Below are positions 17,698 through 25,660 of a stretch of 54,526 nucleotides of DNA, piece by piece. Both the position numbers and the translations under genes were made by a program. Origin of the DNA: Lachnospiraceae bacterium (GTDB lineage: Bacteria > Bacillota > Clostridia > Lachnospirales > Lachnospiraceae); NCBI GenBank assembly GCA_014804695.1, contig JAAUZJ010000018.1, forward strand, positions 64,632 to 119,157, in the 5' to 3' direction. Each line of letters begins with the position of its first letter. The first letter of the stretch is position 1. The notes beneath the pieces were generated by a model. It had not been told where the DNA came from and ran no database searches. It worked only from the letters and a program-made list of their open reading frames with translations.

Positions 17698-19119
17698 ATG
17701 AATATAAAAAGAGTTATGATTGCTGCGCCAAAGAGCGGAAGCGGTAAAACAACAGTTACCTGTGCTTTGCTAAAGACACTAAAAAATATAGGGTGTAATG
17801 TGATTTCCTATAAATGCGGGCCGGATTATATTGATCCTATGTTCCATGAAAAGGCAATAGGCGTTCCGTCTAAAAATCTTGATACTTTTTTTACAGGTAA
17901 GACAAAGACAAGAGAGCTTTTTATAAATAGTGCAGAAAAAAAGGACTTTGCAGTTTTAGAAGGAGTTATGGGATTATATGACGGATTAGGAGGAGTCTGC
18001 GAAGAAGGCTCTTCTTATCATTTGGCAAAAGTAACAAAAACGCCAATTTTGTTTGTTGTTGATGCAAAAGGAATGGGTCGTTCTGTAATATCATTGATTG
18101 CAGGATTTCTTGCATATGATAAGGAACATTTGATTCAGGGCATAATACTGAATAGAATTTCAAAAGGGTATTATGATATAATAAAACCGTTTATAGAGGA
18201 AGAACTAAATATTCAGGTAATAGGCTTTTTACCGGAGAGGGAAGAGTTACATATTGAGAGCAGGCATTTAGGGCTCGTTATGCCGGATGAATTGGACGGA
18301 ATAAAGGAAAAGTTGCAGACGGTTTCAGAGCTGTTTTCAGAAACGGTTTCCATAGAGAGTATTATGGAAATAGCAAATAGGGCGGACGAATTAGAAGAAA
18401 AGAGTGTACAAGAATTAGAAGAAGCAAAAAGTTCGGTAGAATCAGAAGGTAGTGAAACAGAAGGAGAAATAAAATCTACCGTAAATCGACCTGTGATAGC
18501 TGTAGCAAGGGACGAAGCTTTCTGCTTTTATTATGAAGATAATATTCGTATATTGGAGGAATATGGAGCTGAAATAAAATATTTTTCCCCACTTCGGGAT
18601 GAAAAACTGCCTGATGTGTGTCATGCATTGCTGCTTGGCGGTGGGTATCCGGAACTGTATGTGAGAAGGCTTAGTGAAAACATTAAAATGCGTATGGCCG
18701 TTAAAAATGCAGTGGAAAACGGAATGCCTGTAGTGGCAGAGTGCGGCGGATTTATGTATTTACATTCATCTATGACAGACAAGGAAGGGCAGAGCTTTGA
18801 TATGGCAGGAGTTATTCCGGAAGCCTGCTTTTATACCGGAAAGCTGGTCCGGTTTGGTTACGTAGAGCTTCGGGAAAAGAAAAGCTGTTTTCTGCCGGAG
18901 GGTGAGAGAATAAAAGGGCATGAATTTCATTATTATGACAGCACAGGTAATGGAAAGGATATAGTGGCTATCAAACCTGTAACCGGAAAAGAGTATCCCT
19001 GCATTATAGCCGATAATATGCATTGGATGGGGTTTTCTCATTTATATTATCCGTCGAATGAGGCGTTTGCAAAAGCATTTGTTGAAAAAGCCGCGCAATA
19101 TCTGAAAGTAAAGGCATAA
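17698..19119 (+). CDS. cbiA: Cobyrinate a,c-diamide synthase (CbiA/CobB)
   Basis: Glutamine- and ATP-dependent amidation of the a and c side chains. It opens MNIKRVMIAAPKSGSGKTT with the P-loop-like motif, then YKCGPDYIDPMFHEKA and LEGVMGLYDG. The class I amidotransferase domain has its Cys in VVAECGGFMYLHS (about residue 349) and its His in GFSHLYYPS. An acidic 35-residue linker (about residues 222-257) joins the domains and looks like an insertion. The in-frame ATG at 17650 lies inside the previous gene; CAGGG stands 6 nt before 17698. The length is 473 residues. Confidence 0.94.
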   Translation: MNIKRVMIAAPKSGSGKTTVTCALLKTLKNIGCNVISYKCGPDYIDPMFHEKAIGVPSKNLDTFFTGKTKTRELFINSAEKKDFAVLEGVMGLYDGLGGVCEEGSSYHLAKVTKTPILFVVDAKGMGRSVISLIAGFLAYDKEHLIQGIILNRISKGYYDIIKPFIEEELNIQVIGFLPEREELHIESRHLGLVMPDELDGIKEKLQTVSELFSETVSIESIMEIANRADELEEKSVQELEEAKSSVESEGSETEGEIKSTVNRPVIAVARDEAFCFYYEDNIRILEEYGAEIKYFSPLRDEKLPDVCHALLLGGGYPELYVRRLSENIKMRMAVKNAVENGMPVVAECGGFMYLHSSMTDKEGQSFDMAGVIPEACFYTGKLVRFGYVELREKKSCFLPEGERIKGHEFHYYDSTGNGKDIVAIKPVTGKEYPCIIADNMHWMGFSHLYYPSNEAFAKAFVEKAAQYLKVKA

Positions 19120-19142
19120 ATATTGTAGGTTGAGAGAAAGGC

Positions 19143-19391
19143 ATGGTTATTAGTATGGATAATTCATATCGTTTTTTTGAAAACAGGGCGTGTAAATATT
19201 TTCCCTGTCATAAGGGAATAGACGATTTTAACTGTTTATTTTGCTATTGTCCGTTGTACTTAAGAGATAATTGTTTAGGAAATCCTGATTATATTGATAA
19301 GGACGGAAAGCGGATAAAAGATTGTACGAAGTGCACATTCCCACATAAGCCGGAGAATTATGATGTGATGATTCAGTTTTTGAAAGGATAA
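19143..19391 (+). CDS. Cysteine-rich small protein of cobalamin operons
   Basis: An 82-residue protein with Cys pairs in CKYFPCHKG, CLFCYCP, NCLGNPDYID and CTKCTFPHKPENYD. This pattern matches the cysteine-rich small domain (PF04071-type) found near, or fused to, cobalamin genes. The spacing suggests a Zn- or Fe-S-binding knuckle; its biochemical role is not established. Bases 19129-19150, spanning its ribosome site and start, are identical to 8081-8102 at the CobU-like gene. An in-frame ATG at 19155 is an alternative start. Confidence 0.7.
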   Translation: MVISMDNSYRFFENRACKYFPCHKGIDDFNCLFCYCPLYLRDNCLGNPDYIDKDGKRIKDCTKCTFPHKPENYDVMIQFLKG

Positions 19392-19422
19392 ACATGATTT
19401 AGGAAAAGAAAGAGGGAAAACT

Positions 19423-19842
19423 ATGGATTTACAATATACAGATACGATGACCGGGGAGGAATATAACGAACTTCGATTGAGTGTGGGCTGGAGAGAAATC
19501 ACAGAAAGACAGGCAAAGAGCGGTCTTGAACATACCACTTTTTTGATGGCGATAAGAGACGAGGGAAAGATTGTTGCCATGGGCAGAATACTCTTTGATT
19601 TTGGATATACGGCATACCTGGGTGATATCATCGTCCGTCCGGAATATCAAGGTCGGGGAATCGGCAGACAGATTGTGGAGAGGTTGATTGTGAGAACAAT
19701 GGACTCAGTTTGTGAGGGGGAACGGGTTATGTTTATTCTTGGTTCGGCAAAAGATAAGGAAGGTTTTTATGAAAAATTAGGTTTTAAAAGGCGGCCAAAT
19801 GAATTTTCTGGTGATGGAATGTCAATGTGGCGTATGAAGTAA
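19423..19842 (+). CDS. GNAT-family N-acetyltransferase
   Basis: A 139-residue acetyltransferase with the acetyl-CoA motif VRPEYQGRGIGRQIVERLI (R/Q-x-x-G-x-G/A) at about residues 72-91 and a C-terminal FYEKLGFKRRPN typical of small GNATs such as YjcF/AAT-like members. It follows the cysteine-rich gene by 31 bp and may be the last gene of the cobalamin transcript, but nothing ties it to cobalamin chemistry. It is the last host gene before the integrated element. Confidence 0.82.
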   Translation: MDLQYTDTMTGEEYNELRLSVGWREITERQAKSGLEHTTFLMAIRDEGKIVAMGRILFDFGYTAYLGDIIVRPEYQGRGIGRQIVERLIVRTMDSVCEGERVMFILGSAKDKEGFYEKLGFKRRPNEFSGDGMSMWRMK

Positions 19843-19868
19843 GATTGTTATAACCCCGTTAAAGTCCT

Positions 19869-19888
19869 GTCAAGAAAAAATACTTGAC
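19869..19888. repeat. attL core (left copy of the 20-bp direct repeat)
   Basis: The sequence is GTCAAG, then AAAAAATA, then CTTGAC: 6-bp inverted arms around an 8-bp centre. This is the shape of a tyrosine-recombinase core with two inverted binding sites. The host flank to the left (CCT) is the complement of the host flank right of attR (AGG), so the uninterrupted host site has 9-bp arms. Confidence 0.85.
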
Positions 19889-19945
19889 GCATAAAGTTTA
19901 AGAAATGGCTTAAATACGCCACTTTGAGAAGTTTTTTATATCAGA

Positions 19946-19970
19946 TTGTTGTAATTATGTTGCAAATTGA
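19946..19970. repeat. Left-end copy of an arm-type repeat
   Basis: The sequence TTGTTGTAA-TTATGTTGCAAA here closely matches TTGTTGTAA-TTTATGTTGCAAAA at 34307-34330, inside the opposite end of the element. Placement near both ends, in direct orientation, is what is expected of arm sites bound by the integrase N-terminal domain or by an excision factor. The role is inferred from position and similarity only. Confidence 0.45.
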
Positions 19971-19982
19971 TAATTTAGTATG

Positions 19983-20018
19983 AAAAAAGGGCTATCGGGA
20001 ATTTTTGATAACCCTTTT
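19983..20018 (-). terminator. Rho-independent terminator for the minus-strand gene
   Basis: Read on the minus strand, AAAAGGGTTATC and GATAGCCCTTTT pair (one U-G wobble) around a 10-nt loop and run into a T-tract. It lies 26 bp beyond the stop of the 20045-21244 gene and would keep its transcript from entering the cobalamin side. Confidence 0.7.
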
Positions 20019-20044
20019 ACTGATGGAAAAACCTTAGTTGAACT

Positions 20045-21244
20045 TTATTGATTCCTTAATCTAATATATTCATTATCAAGCCATTTTTGATAATCTGCAA
20101 CTGTTTTTATATCATCATGATACCAGTTTTCTTTAGGTGACTTAGGTTTTTTATCTTGAACAATCGCCCAATAATAGTTACTTTCTTCTCGGAATATTTC
20201 AGAAGCATTTTCTTCATCTCCATTATTGTTGAGATAATCTGTTATTTTTTTATGAGTATATCTGGGCTTATTTTCTCTTCGCTTCTTCTGTCTGATAATT
20301 TCTTTGCAAGCCGGGCAGTGTTTCTGGTTTCCATGAGTTGTAGCAAACATACATCCACATTCAGGGCAAAATCCAAAGTTATGTGTTGTCTGATGAAGCA
20401 TAAAGCGTAACATATCTTCTGCTACTAAGTGCAGGAGATTAGGCACATCATAAACCCTACAAAACGATTCTGTATCGTTAGTAAATTTCACATTTTCATA
20501 TCCCATGTAGCGAAATCCACCTACAAAAGCATTTATAACAAAATCTGGGCTTATTACTTCCTGACTATCTGTTTCACGTTCTGCTATATCTTCATCGGTA
20601 ATGCGGAGGTACTCATCATTTGAATTATAAGCTTCACTATTTTTATCATAGCAGGAAGAATTTATCTGCCTATCCCAAATTAGTAGAACCATTCTTTGAA
20701 CATACCTATATATTTTATAGATATCATCATTTGAAGCGACATTGTCTTTCAGAAAGCGGAAGTCTGAAACAAGTATTTCAGCGTCATTTTTCACATATTC
20801 CCATAACCAACAAACATGATTATAAATGTTTTCCAATTCTTTATCGGTAGTATGTGGAGTTATAGCAAACTCATTTTGAGATTGTTCATTGAACGCCCAC
20901 AAATAATAGCGGTATCTTTTGTCAAATATAGGGTTTATATCTTTTTCGCTCTTTGCACCAGAATGCATACGCTTTTCATATGTTATGAACGCTTCTTTGC
21001 TTCTTAAACTAAGCAACTGATTGAAATAATCAGCAAAAAAGAACCCAAACGGATATTCGGCAGACTCACCATTGCTGCCAAAATTGGAAATATACCATGC
21101 AAGCGTGTCTTGACATTCATACACTTTAATATGATTTAATTTCTCATGTTCTTTTCTTTTTAGCAAGTCAAAAACACAGTTCCATGCTTCATGTTTGTTT
21201 CTTGAAATCCTATCAACTTCTTTTACTATTTCACTATGTGTCAT
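20045..21244 (-). CDS. Uncharacterised zinc-ribbon protein (DUF6076-like), possible element cargo
   Basis: A 399-residue protein transcribed leftward, against the rest of the element's left half. A perfect AAGGAGGT lies 6-7 nt before the ATG at 21244, so the longer upstream extension is rejected. The C-terminal third has a zinc-ribbon-like CPECGCMFATTHGNQKHCPAC (about residues 294-314), followed by a basic IIRQKKRRENKPRYTHKK segment. The rest is helical with many aromatic residues and has no catalytic motif I recognise. I recall a similar layout in DUF6076 proteins, but that is memory, not a search. It has its own terminator and divergent promoter region, as cargo genes often do. Confidence 0.6.
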   Translation of the reverse strand: MTHSEIVKEVDRISRNKHEAWNCVFDLLKRKEHEKLNHIKVYECQDTLAWYISNFGSNGESAEYPFGFFFADYFNQLLSLRSKEAFITYEKRMHSGAKSEKDINPIFDKRYRYYLWAFNEQSQNEFAITPHTTDKELENIYNHVCWLWEYVKNDAEILVSDFRFLKDNVASNDDIYKIYRYVQRMVLLIWDRQINSSCYDKNSEAYNSNDEYLRITDEDIAERETDSQEVISPDFVINAFVGGFRYMGYENVKFTNDTESFCRVYDVPNLLHLVAEDMLRFMLHQTTHNFGFCPECGCMFATTHGNQKHCPACKEIIRQKKRRENKPRYTHKKITDYLNNNGDEENASEIFREESNYYWAIVQDKKPKSPKENWYHDDIKTVADYQKWLDNEYIRLRNQ

Positions 21245-21431
21245 ATCATAACCTCCTTTGCAGACGCAATAATATTTAAAAATAATGCGTATTATGTGTA
21301 TTTTGCGATTCCGAAAAAACATGATATACTACAATTAAAGACGCAAGATAATAAATGTATTCAGTGTCTTTTGCTATAAGTAAAGTATAATTAATAAAAA
21401 GTGAAATGTCAAGAAAAGGAGGTGCAAAACA

Positions 21432-21617
21432 ATGAATAGGGCAGGATATACAAATAAAATTGAAAAATTAGCGACAGTGGAACAAGCAACAGAACGCTAT
21501 AAGCTGGGAAGAACCAAACTAATGCAGATTGCGGAAGCTAATGGGGCGGTTCGCCGGATTGGCAGAGCCGTGAGAATAGATATTCCTCAAATGGATAAGG
21601 CTATTGAGCTGTACTAA
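21432..21617 (+). CDS. Excisionase-like small HTH protein (DUF6462-like)
   Basis: A 61-residue protein with a MerR/excisionase-type winged helix: TVEQATERYKLGRTKLMQIA, then a short wing and VRIDIPQMDKAIELY. The pattern 'ERYKLGRTKLMQIAEANGAV-x-RIGRAVRIDI' matches the small DUF6462-type proteins of mobile elements. A strong AAGGAGGTG stands ahead of the ATG. Its place as the first rightward gene of the element, next to the primase, suggests a role in excision or in control of the replication module. Confidence 0.65.
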   Translation: MNRAGYTNKIEKLATVEQATERYKLGRTKLMQIAEANGAVRRIGRAVRIDIPQMDKAIELY

Positions 21618-21722
21618 GGATTGAAAATGTGAAATTGGAAATTGCTATTGATTTTTACAACTGTTTTTTTATAAAAACGCTTGTATACAGACGTCACAGA
21701 GAAAAACAACATTTTATCTGAA

Positions 21723-21836
21723 ATGCAGGAAATTTTTCAGGAATCGGTTAGGAATATGCCGAGATGCCGGTATGAACTTTCAAAAGTTTGTCAGGGATTG
21801 AAAATACAATGCGAAAAAGCGATTGAGGAACGCTAA
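21723..21836 (+). CDS. Possible 37-residue small protein
   Basis: An open frame starting MQEIFQESVRNMPRCRYEL and ending EKAIEER. It could extend upstream to a TTG near 21681. There is no good ribosome site, so this may be a remnant of a longer gene between the excisionase-like gene and the replication genes. It is listed because it fills an otherwise gene-free 280-bp gap. Confidence 0.25.
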   Translation: MQEIFQESVRNMPRCRYELSKVCQGLKIQCEKAIEER

Positions 21837-21896
21837 GATTCCCCAAAAATTAAAACCAGTACCCGGACAGAGAGTCGGAGCAGAAGGCGGTAAAAC

Positions 21897-22082
21897 ATGG
21901 AACATGAAAAATCAAGAAGAGAATTTTACGAAAGAGAAATACATAACATGGCAGCGCAGATTGCAGAAATCATTGACAATGGTGAAATGGTGGAAATCTC
22001 AAAGTCAAGAAGTGGCTTGAAATTATTTAGAATAAAGCGGCGGCATGAAGTGGTTAGAAAAAGGGGGAATGCAAATGTATAA
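21897..22082 (+). CDS. Small basic protein preceding the primase
   Basis: A 61-residue charged protein (MEHEKSRREFYEREIHNM... with a basic tail KLFRIKRRHEVVRKRGN). AAGGCGGT precedes the ATG at proper spacing, and the stop overlaps the primase start by 8 bp, so the two are translationally coupled. I recognise no domain. The basic C-terminus and coupling suggest an accessory replication or DNA-binding protein. Confidence 0.5.
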   Translation: MEHEKSRREFYEREIHNMAAQIAEIIDNGEMVEISKSRSGLKLFRIKRRHEVVRKRGNANV

Positions 22083-23904
22083 AGCTTTTTTCACTCACTA
22101 CATGGAGAATGAGCCAACAAGCGCAACGGAAAAGTATATTTTCATTGTGGATAATGAAGAAGTTGCACAAGCAATCGTTATGGCAGGATTCAAGTCTGTA
22201 TTTTTAGCGAATGAGGACAGCAAGCACCAGTATTCACTTGATACTTTTTTAGATTATCTTGATTCACTTACCTACAAAGGAAAATGCAGGACAGATTATG
22301 TATATATTCCGGCTTGTGGAACGAAAAAAGCGAATGATACACTGGAAAAATATTTCAAAGCTGAATATCTAGAGACACATCAAGGGTGGAAATTGTTCAA
22401 GAATAAAGAGTTTCTTGCCAACTATGACAGGGAAGAGGAACTGAAAAAGGTACTCAACGAATATATTAAAAGATTTGAGGGTGATAGCGACAATTCAAAG
22501 CCGGATCTGATGCAGTTTCATTTTGTGAACGACAACGGAAAAATAACAGGGATTAACCACAATGCGATTGTGGAGGATATTAAAGCTAAGCATTCATTAT
22601 TTGTGTCGGGTTGTTTTTATGAAAGTGATAATGGGCATTACAGACCAGATGTGACTGAAGCAAAGATAAAAGATTATATTAAACAGCGGATAATGCCAGA
22701 CATGAGAAAATCACAATCAATAAATCAGATTTACAATCTGCTGCATGATGATTTTTCCATTGAAAGAAATTTTAGTGATACTAACCTTTATCCGACGAGG
22801 TGGGTTCCGTTCAATGATTGTCTACTTGACCCTCTGACATGGGAAGAACATTCATATAAAGATGAATACTATTGTGTGAACAGGCTACCGCATAACTGGA
22901 AAGATTGCAAAAACGCAACAAGCGGAGAAGAAACGGAGAAGTATTTACATTTTGCCATTCCAGACGAACAAGACCGAGAAATGTCATTAAGCTATGATGG
23001 ACTTTCTTGTAATAGAGATACTTCTTTTCAAAAAGCAATGCTTTATGTCGGGCAAGGTGGAAGTGGAAAATCTATCAAGTTAAGAATACTACAAGCTATA
23101 TTAGGTGCAGAGAACTACTCAAATGTAGGATTGTTTGATTTAGGAAAAAGATTTATGCCAGGATTGCTTTTGGGAAAACTTGCAAATATTTGTTCTGATT
23201 TGCCAATAAAAGCATTATCGGACGAAGCGAACGAGGCTCTAAAGCTAATTGTTGGAGAAGATATGATTTTCCATGAAACAAAGGGGCAAAATGGATTTTT
23301 CTTTACTCCATATTGCAAAATGACATTTTCAACGAATATGTTACCACAAGTTTTGGACGAGAGAAATAATGCAGTTTTTAGGCGGCTTTTAATTGTACGA
23401 ATGGATAATACGCCGGAGCATCCAGATGTAAAACTTTTTGACAAACTTGAAAAAGAATTGCCATATTACATCAAATTGATAATGGAAGCATTGCACAGAT
23501 TATATGAACGTGGATGTATTCTTGAAAGTGAAAATAGTAAAAAAGAAATTGAACAAATGCGGAGAGATAGCGACACAACAGAAGATTTTCTTGATATGTG
23601 CTGCATGAAAAAACCAGGAGCAAGGATTGAACGAAGCGAGTTGTTTACCAGATATGAGAAGCATTGTGAAGATGAGGGTAGGTCATCACTTTCCAAAAAT
23701 GCTTTTAACAAGGCAATAAGAGCAAAAGGATTTAAGCAAGTAAAATCATGTGGTTATTGGTATTTTGAGGGAATATCCCTTGAAAAATCTTCCCTTGATT
23801 CTCCCTTAACAGATAAACAATGTTCCCTAAACGGCGTTGAGGTGGATACAGACGGCTTTATAAAGGTTAATGATGAGGCATTGAAAGAACTGCCATTCAC
23901 ATAA
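22075..23904 (+). CDS. P4/D5-type primase-helicase (toprim-like N-terminus plus SF3 helicase)
   Basis: A 609-residue replication protein. The N-terminal region (about residues 1-150) has a toprim-like pattern (FIVDNEEVAQAI ... DYVYIPACGTKKAND). The middle (about 170-310) is a D5_N-type linker with NLYPTRWVPFNDCLLDPLT. The SF3 helicase core follows: Walker A YVGQGGSGKS (about 325), Walker B LLGKLANICSDLP, and sensor-1 KMTFSTNMLPQVLDERNNAVFRR (about 413). The C-terminal domain resembles a winged helix (DEGRSSLSKNAFNKAIRAKGF). AAGGGGG lies 5 nt before the ATG at 22075. Such proteins drive self-contained replication of satellites and phages. AGGGA-type repeats span its 3' end and the gap beyond. 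Confidence 0.88.
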   Translation: MYKAFFTHYMENEPTSATEKYIFIVDNEEVAQAIVMAGFKSVFLANEDSKHQYSLDTFLDYLDSLTYKGKCRTDYVYIPACGTKKANDTLEKYFKAEYLETHQGWKLFKNKEFLANYDREEELKKVLNEYIKRFEGDSDNSKPDLMQFHFVNDNGKITGINHNAIVEDIKAKHSLFVSGCFYESDNGHYRPDVTEAKIKDYIKQRIMPDMRKSQSINQIYNLLHDDFSIERNFSDTNLYPTRWVPFNDCLLDPLTWEEHSYKDEYYCVNRLPHNWKDCKNATSGEETEKYLHFAIPDEQDREMSLSYDGLSCNRDTSFQKAMLYVGQGGSGKSIKLRILQAILGAENYSNVGLFDLGKRFMPGLLLGKLANICSDLPIKALSDEANEALKLIVGEDMIFHETKGQNGFFFTPYCKMTFSTNMLPQVLDERNNAVFRRLLIVRMDNTPEHPDVKLFDKLEKELPYYIKLIMEALHRLYERGCILESENSKKEIEQMRRDSDTTEDFLDMCCMKKPGARIERSELFTRYEKHCEDEGRSSLSKNAFNKAIRAKGFKQVKSCGYWYFEGISLEKSSLDSPLTDKQCSLNGVEVDTDGFIKVNDEALKELPFT

Positions 23905-24071
23905 TAGGGAAGTTTTAAGGGATAGTTTAGGGAATGTTTAGGGAAGTAAAAACCTTGTGTTTATGTGTGTTAGGGTAATTAGGGAATGTTTTATTTTATA
24001 TTACGCATGAGAAGTGAAAATGGTATGTGAAATATAAAAGATGCAAATTAAAAACTTCCCTTGTTTCCCTA
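23767..24071. repeat. AGGGA iteron-like array, candidate replication origin
   Basis: TCCCT occurs at 23776, 23791, 23802 and 23824 (inverted orientation, mostly in 11-bp steps). AGGGA occurs at 23767, 23906, 23918, 23929, 23940 and 23981, with 12-, 11- and 11-bp steps and a shared TTTAGGGAATGTTT context. TTCCCT recurs at 24056 and 24065. The array straddles the 3' end of the primase gene and the 210-bp gap after it. Repeats in one-turn phasing beside a P4-type initiator are typical of an origin, but a role in gene regulation is possible. Confidence 0.55.
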
Positions 24072-24114
24072 TCAGATATCGAAATTGGTAGATGATAGAA
24101 AGTAGGTGCAGAGA

Positions 24115-24351
24115 TTGGCAGAAACAGAAGAGACGAAAAACGGAGATTATTACTGGAAGATGTACGCTGATGTTTGGGCGTTCCACAAGAAATATATAAA
24201 CGGTGTATGTGATGATGATTCTTTTTGGGAGCAAGTTGTTTCAGAAAGCAATGCAATTTCAAAGAAACACCATGAAAACAAATTCATTATAGGACTGTTA
24301 TTGAACGAGATAGACGAAATGGAAAGGATATACAAGGCAAGACGGAGATAG
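24115..24351 (+). CDS. Small acidic protein of unknown function
   Basis: A 78-residue protein starting at a TTG that stands 6 nt after the ribosome site AAAGTAGGTG; an in-frame GTG at 24106 overlaps that site and is less likely. The sequence is helical (MAETEETKNGDYYWKMY ... NEIDEMERIYKARRR). No domain is recognised. It lies between the iteron-like array and the packaging-protein homologue. The same ribosome-site context (AGAAAGTAGGTGCA) recurs before the sigma gene at 27609-27622. Confidence 0.5.
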   Translation: MAETEETKNGDYYWKMYADVWAFHKKYINGVCDDDSFWEQVVSESNAISKKHHENKFIIGLLLNEIDEMERIYKARRR

Positions 24352-24439
24352 AAAAGTGCATAAAATTCAAGTTCCTTACACATTGACATCTAATAAAAAA
24401 ATAATGAAATTTTGAAATTTTTTGATAGGAGGCGAAAAC

Positions 24440-24955
24440 ATGAGCAATAAAGTATCAAATTTCCCAAACGCTGCAAAGCCAAAAGCCACGCCGGAAGAAA
24501 TAGGGCAGCTTGTAGGCGTTATGGACGAATTGCGGAGACTTCCACCAGTGAGCAAAAATGATCCGGAACAGGTGCGAGAAAGACTTGACTATTATTTTCA
24601 GTATTGCACAGAAAACGGAATCAAATGTAGCGTGGAAGGAATGACGCTTGCCCTTGGCAAAAGTAGACAATCTTTGTGGGAGTGGGAAAACGACCCGAAA
24701 AGCGAGGCAGGAAAGATTGTATCAAGGGCAAAAGAATTGATAAATTGTCTGTTGACACAATGGAGCATGGATGGGAAAATGCCCTTTCCGTACACAATTT
24801 GGTTACAGAAAAATCATTATGGCTATTCCGATACAAAGGTATTGGAAATCAAGCCACAGACAGAGACACACACAATCAGTCTGGAACAGCAAATTGAGGA
24901 AAGCGGCTTGATTTGGGATGAACAGCTAGAAGAATATGTTCCGGCTGATAGGTAA
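24440..24955 (+). CDS. Terminase small subunit / DNA-packaging gp3-like protein
   Basis: A 171-residue protein preceded by AGGAGGCG. It has a central HTH, LALGKSRQSLWEWENDPKSE (about residues 64-83), followed by VSRAKELINCLLTQW and a KMPFPYTIWLQKNHYGYSD segment (about 116-134). The order 'HTH, RAK-E, ..., (F/W)L-KN-HGY-D' is that of gp3/TerS-type DNA-packaging proteins. A small terminase subunit without a large subunit or any virion gene is the hallmark of phage satellites that redirect a helper phage's packaging motor. The function is inferred from the motif layout; a plain DNA-binding role cannot be excluded. Confidence 0.65.
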   Translation: MSNKVSNFPNAAKPKATPEEIGQLVGVMDELRRLPPVSKNDPEQVRERLDYYFQYCTENGIKCSVEGMTLALGKSRQSLWEWENDPKSEAGKIVSRAKELINCLLTQWSMDGKMPFPYTIWLQKNHYGYSDTKVLEIKPQTETHTISLEQQIEESGLIWDEQLEEYVPADR

Positions 24956-24967
24956 GGAGGTTATAGC

Positions 24968-25615
24968 ATGAATGAATTGCAAAAGCAGAAAGCTGTTAAG
25001 GCATTAGAAAAGCAGAAAGAGCAGGAACGCAAGAAAAATCACGCTATAATGTATAGGCTAGGAGCGTTTTCAAAACTGCATTATGAGGGCATAATGTTGC
25101 CGTTTAGAATTCTGTATGACCTTGAAAAAGCGGAACATGAGAAAGCATTTACAGAAGTACCGCCTAATCCTTATTATCCTGCTCCGGCGATTACATTAGC
25201 AACGGAATATAGCAAACCTACATACACAGGAGATTTTAATGGATTGCCATTGAAAACAAGCAGCGCTTTCGGGGAAGATATTACATTGCCGGACTTAATG
25301 GCAGATGATGAATACAGAAAGAAATGGGAGGAATACGAACAGTGTGTAAAATCCGAGAAATTGAGCATTGAAAAGTGGGGTTATTGGTATGCACGTTTTC
25401 TACTTCCCTATGATTTATCATCATTTACGGATTTTGACTGGTGGGGAGAATTGCCAAAGACAGAGGAAGAAAGAGAAGTTATAAACAATCTGAAAGCCGC
25501 CTGTATGGAAGTACAAGCCGATTGCCGGGAAAATCCGCAGAACTACAACACAGAGCCGGTATTGAGGAAAGAGGAACACAGAAATATATATGATGTTCCT
25601 TATGGATATATCTGA
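24968..25615 (+). CDS. Hypothetical protein with N-terminal coiled coil
   Basis: A 215-residue protein 12 bp after the packaging-protein homologue, with AAGGAGG upstream. The first 25 residues are Lys/Glu/Gln-rich and likely coiled coil. The middle is Pro- and Tyr-rich (VPPNPYYPAPAITLATEYSK). The second half is rich in Trp and acidic residues (WWGELPKTEEEREVI). No known domain is recognised. Tight linkage suggests it works in the same module. Confidence 0.5.
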   Translation: MNELQKQKAVKALEKQKEQERKKNHAIMYRLGAFSKLHYEGIMLPFRILYDLEKAEHEKAFTEVPPNPYYPAPAITLATEYSKPTYTGDFNGLPLKTSSAFGEDITLPDLMADDEYRKKWEEYEQCVKSEKLSIEKWGYWYARFLLPYDLSSFTDFDWWGELPKTEEEREVINNLKAACMEVQADCRENPQNYNTEPVLRKEEHRNIYDVPYGYI

Positions 25616-25660
25616 TTAGATATTTTTTAAAGCATCCAAGAAAGAATGAGGTATAAATTT

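Noticed and set aside
19869..19920. A second promoter at the left junction using the TTGAC of the attL core
   Set aside because: There is no acceptable -10 box at 16-18 bp, and the sixth base is G, so promoter function was not duplicated by integration.
19842..20045. Cobalamin riboswitch near the cobalamin operon
   Set aside because: No B12-box-like GCCACTG motif was found there or in other gaps of the operon; any riboswitch would be upstream of the window.
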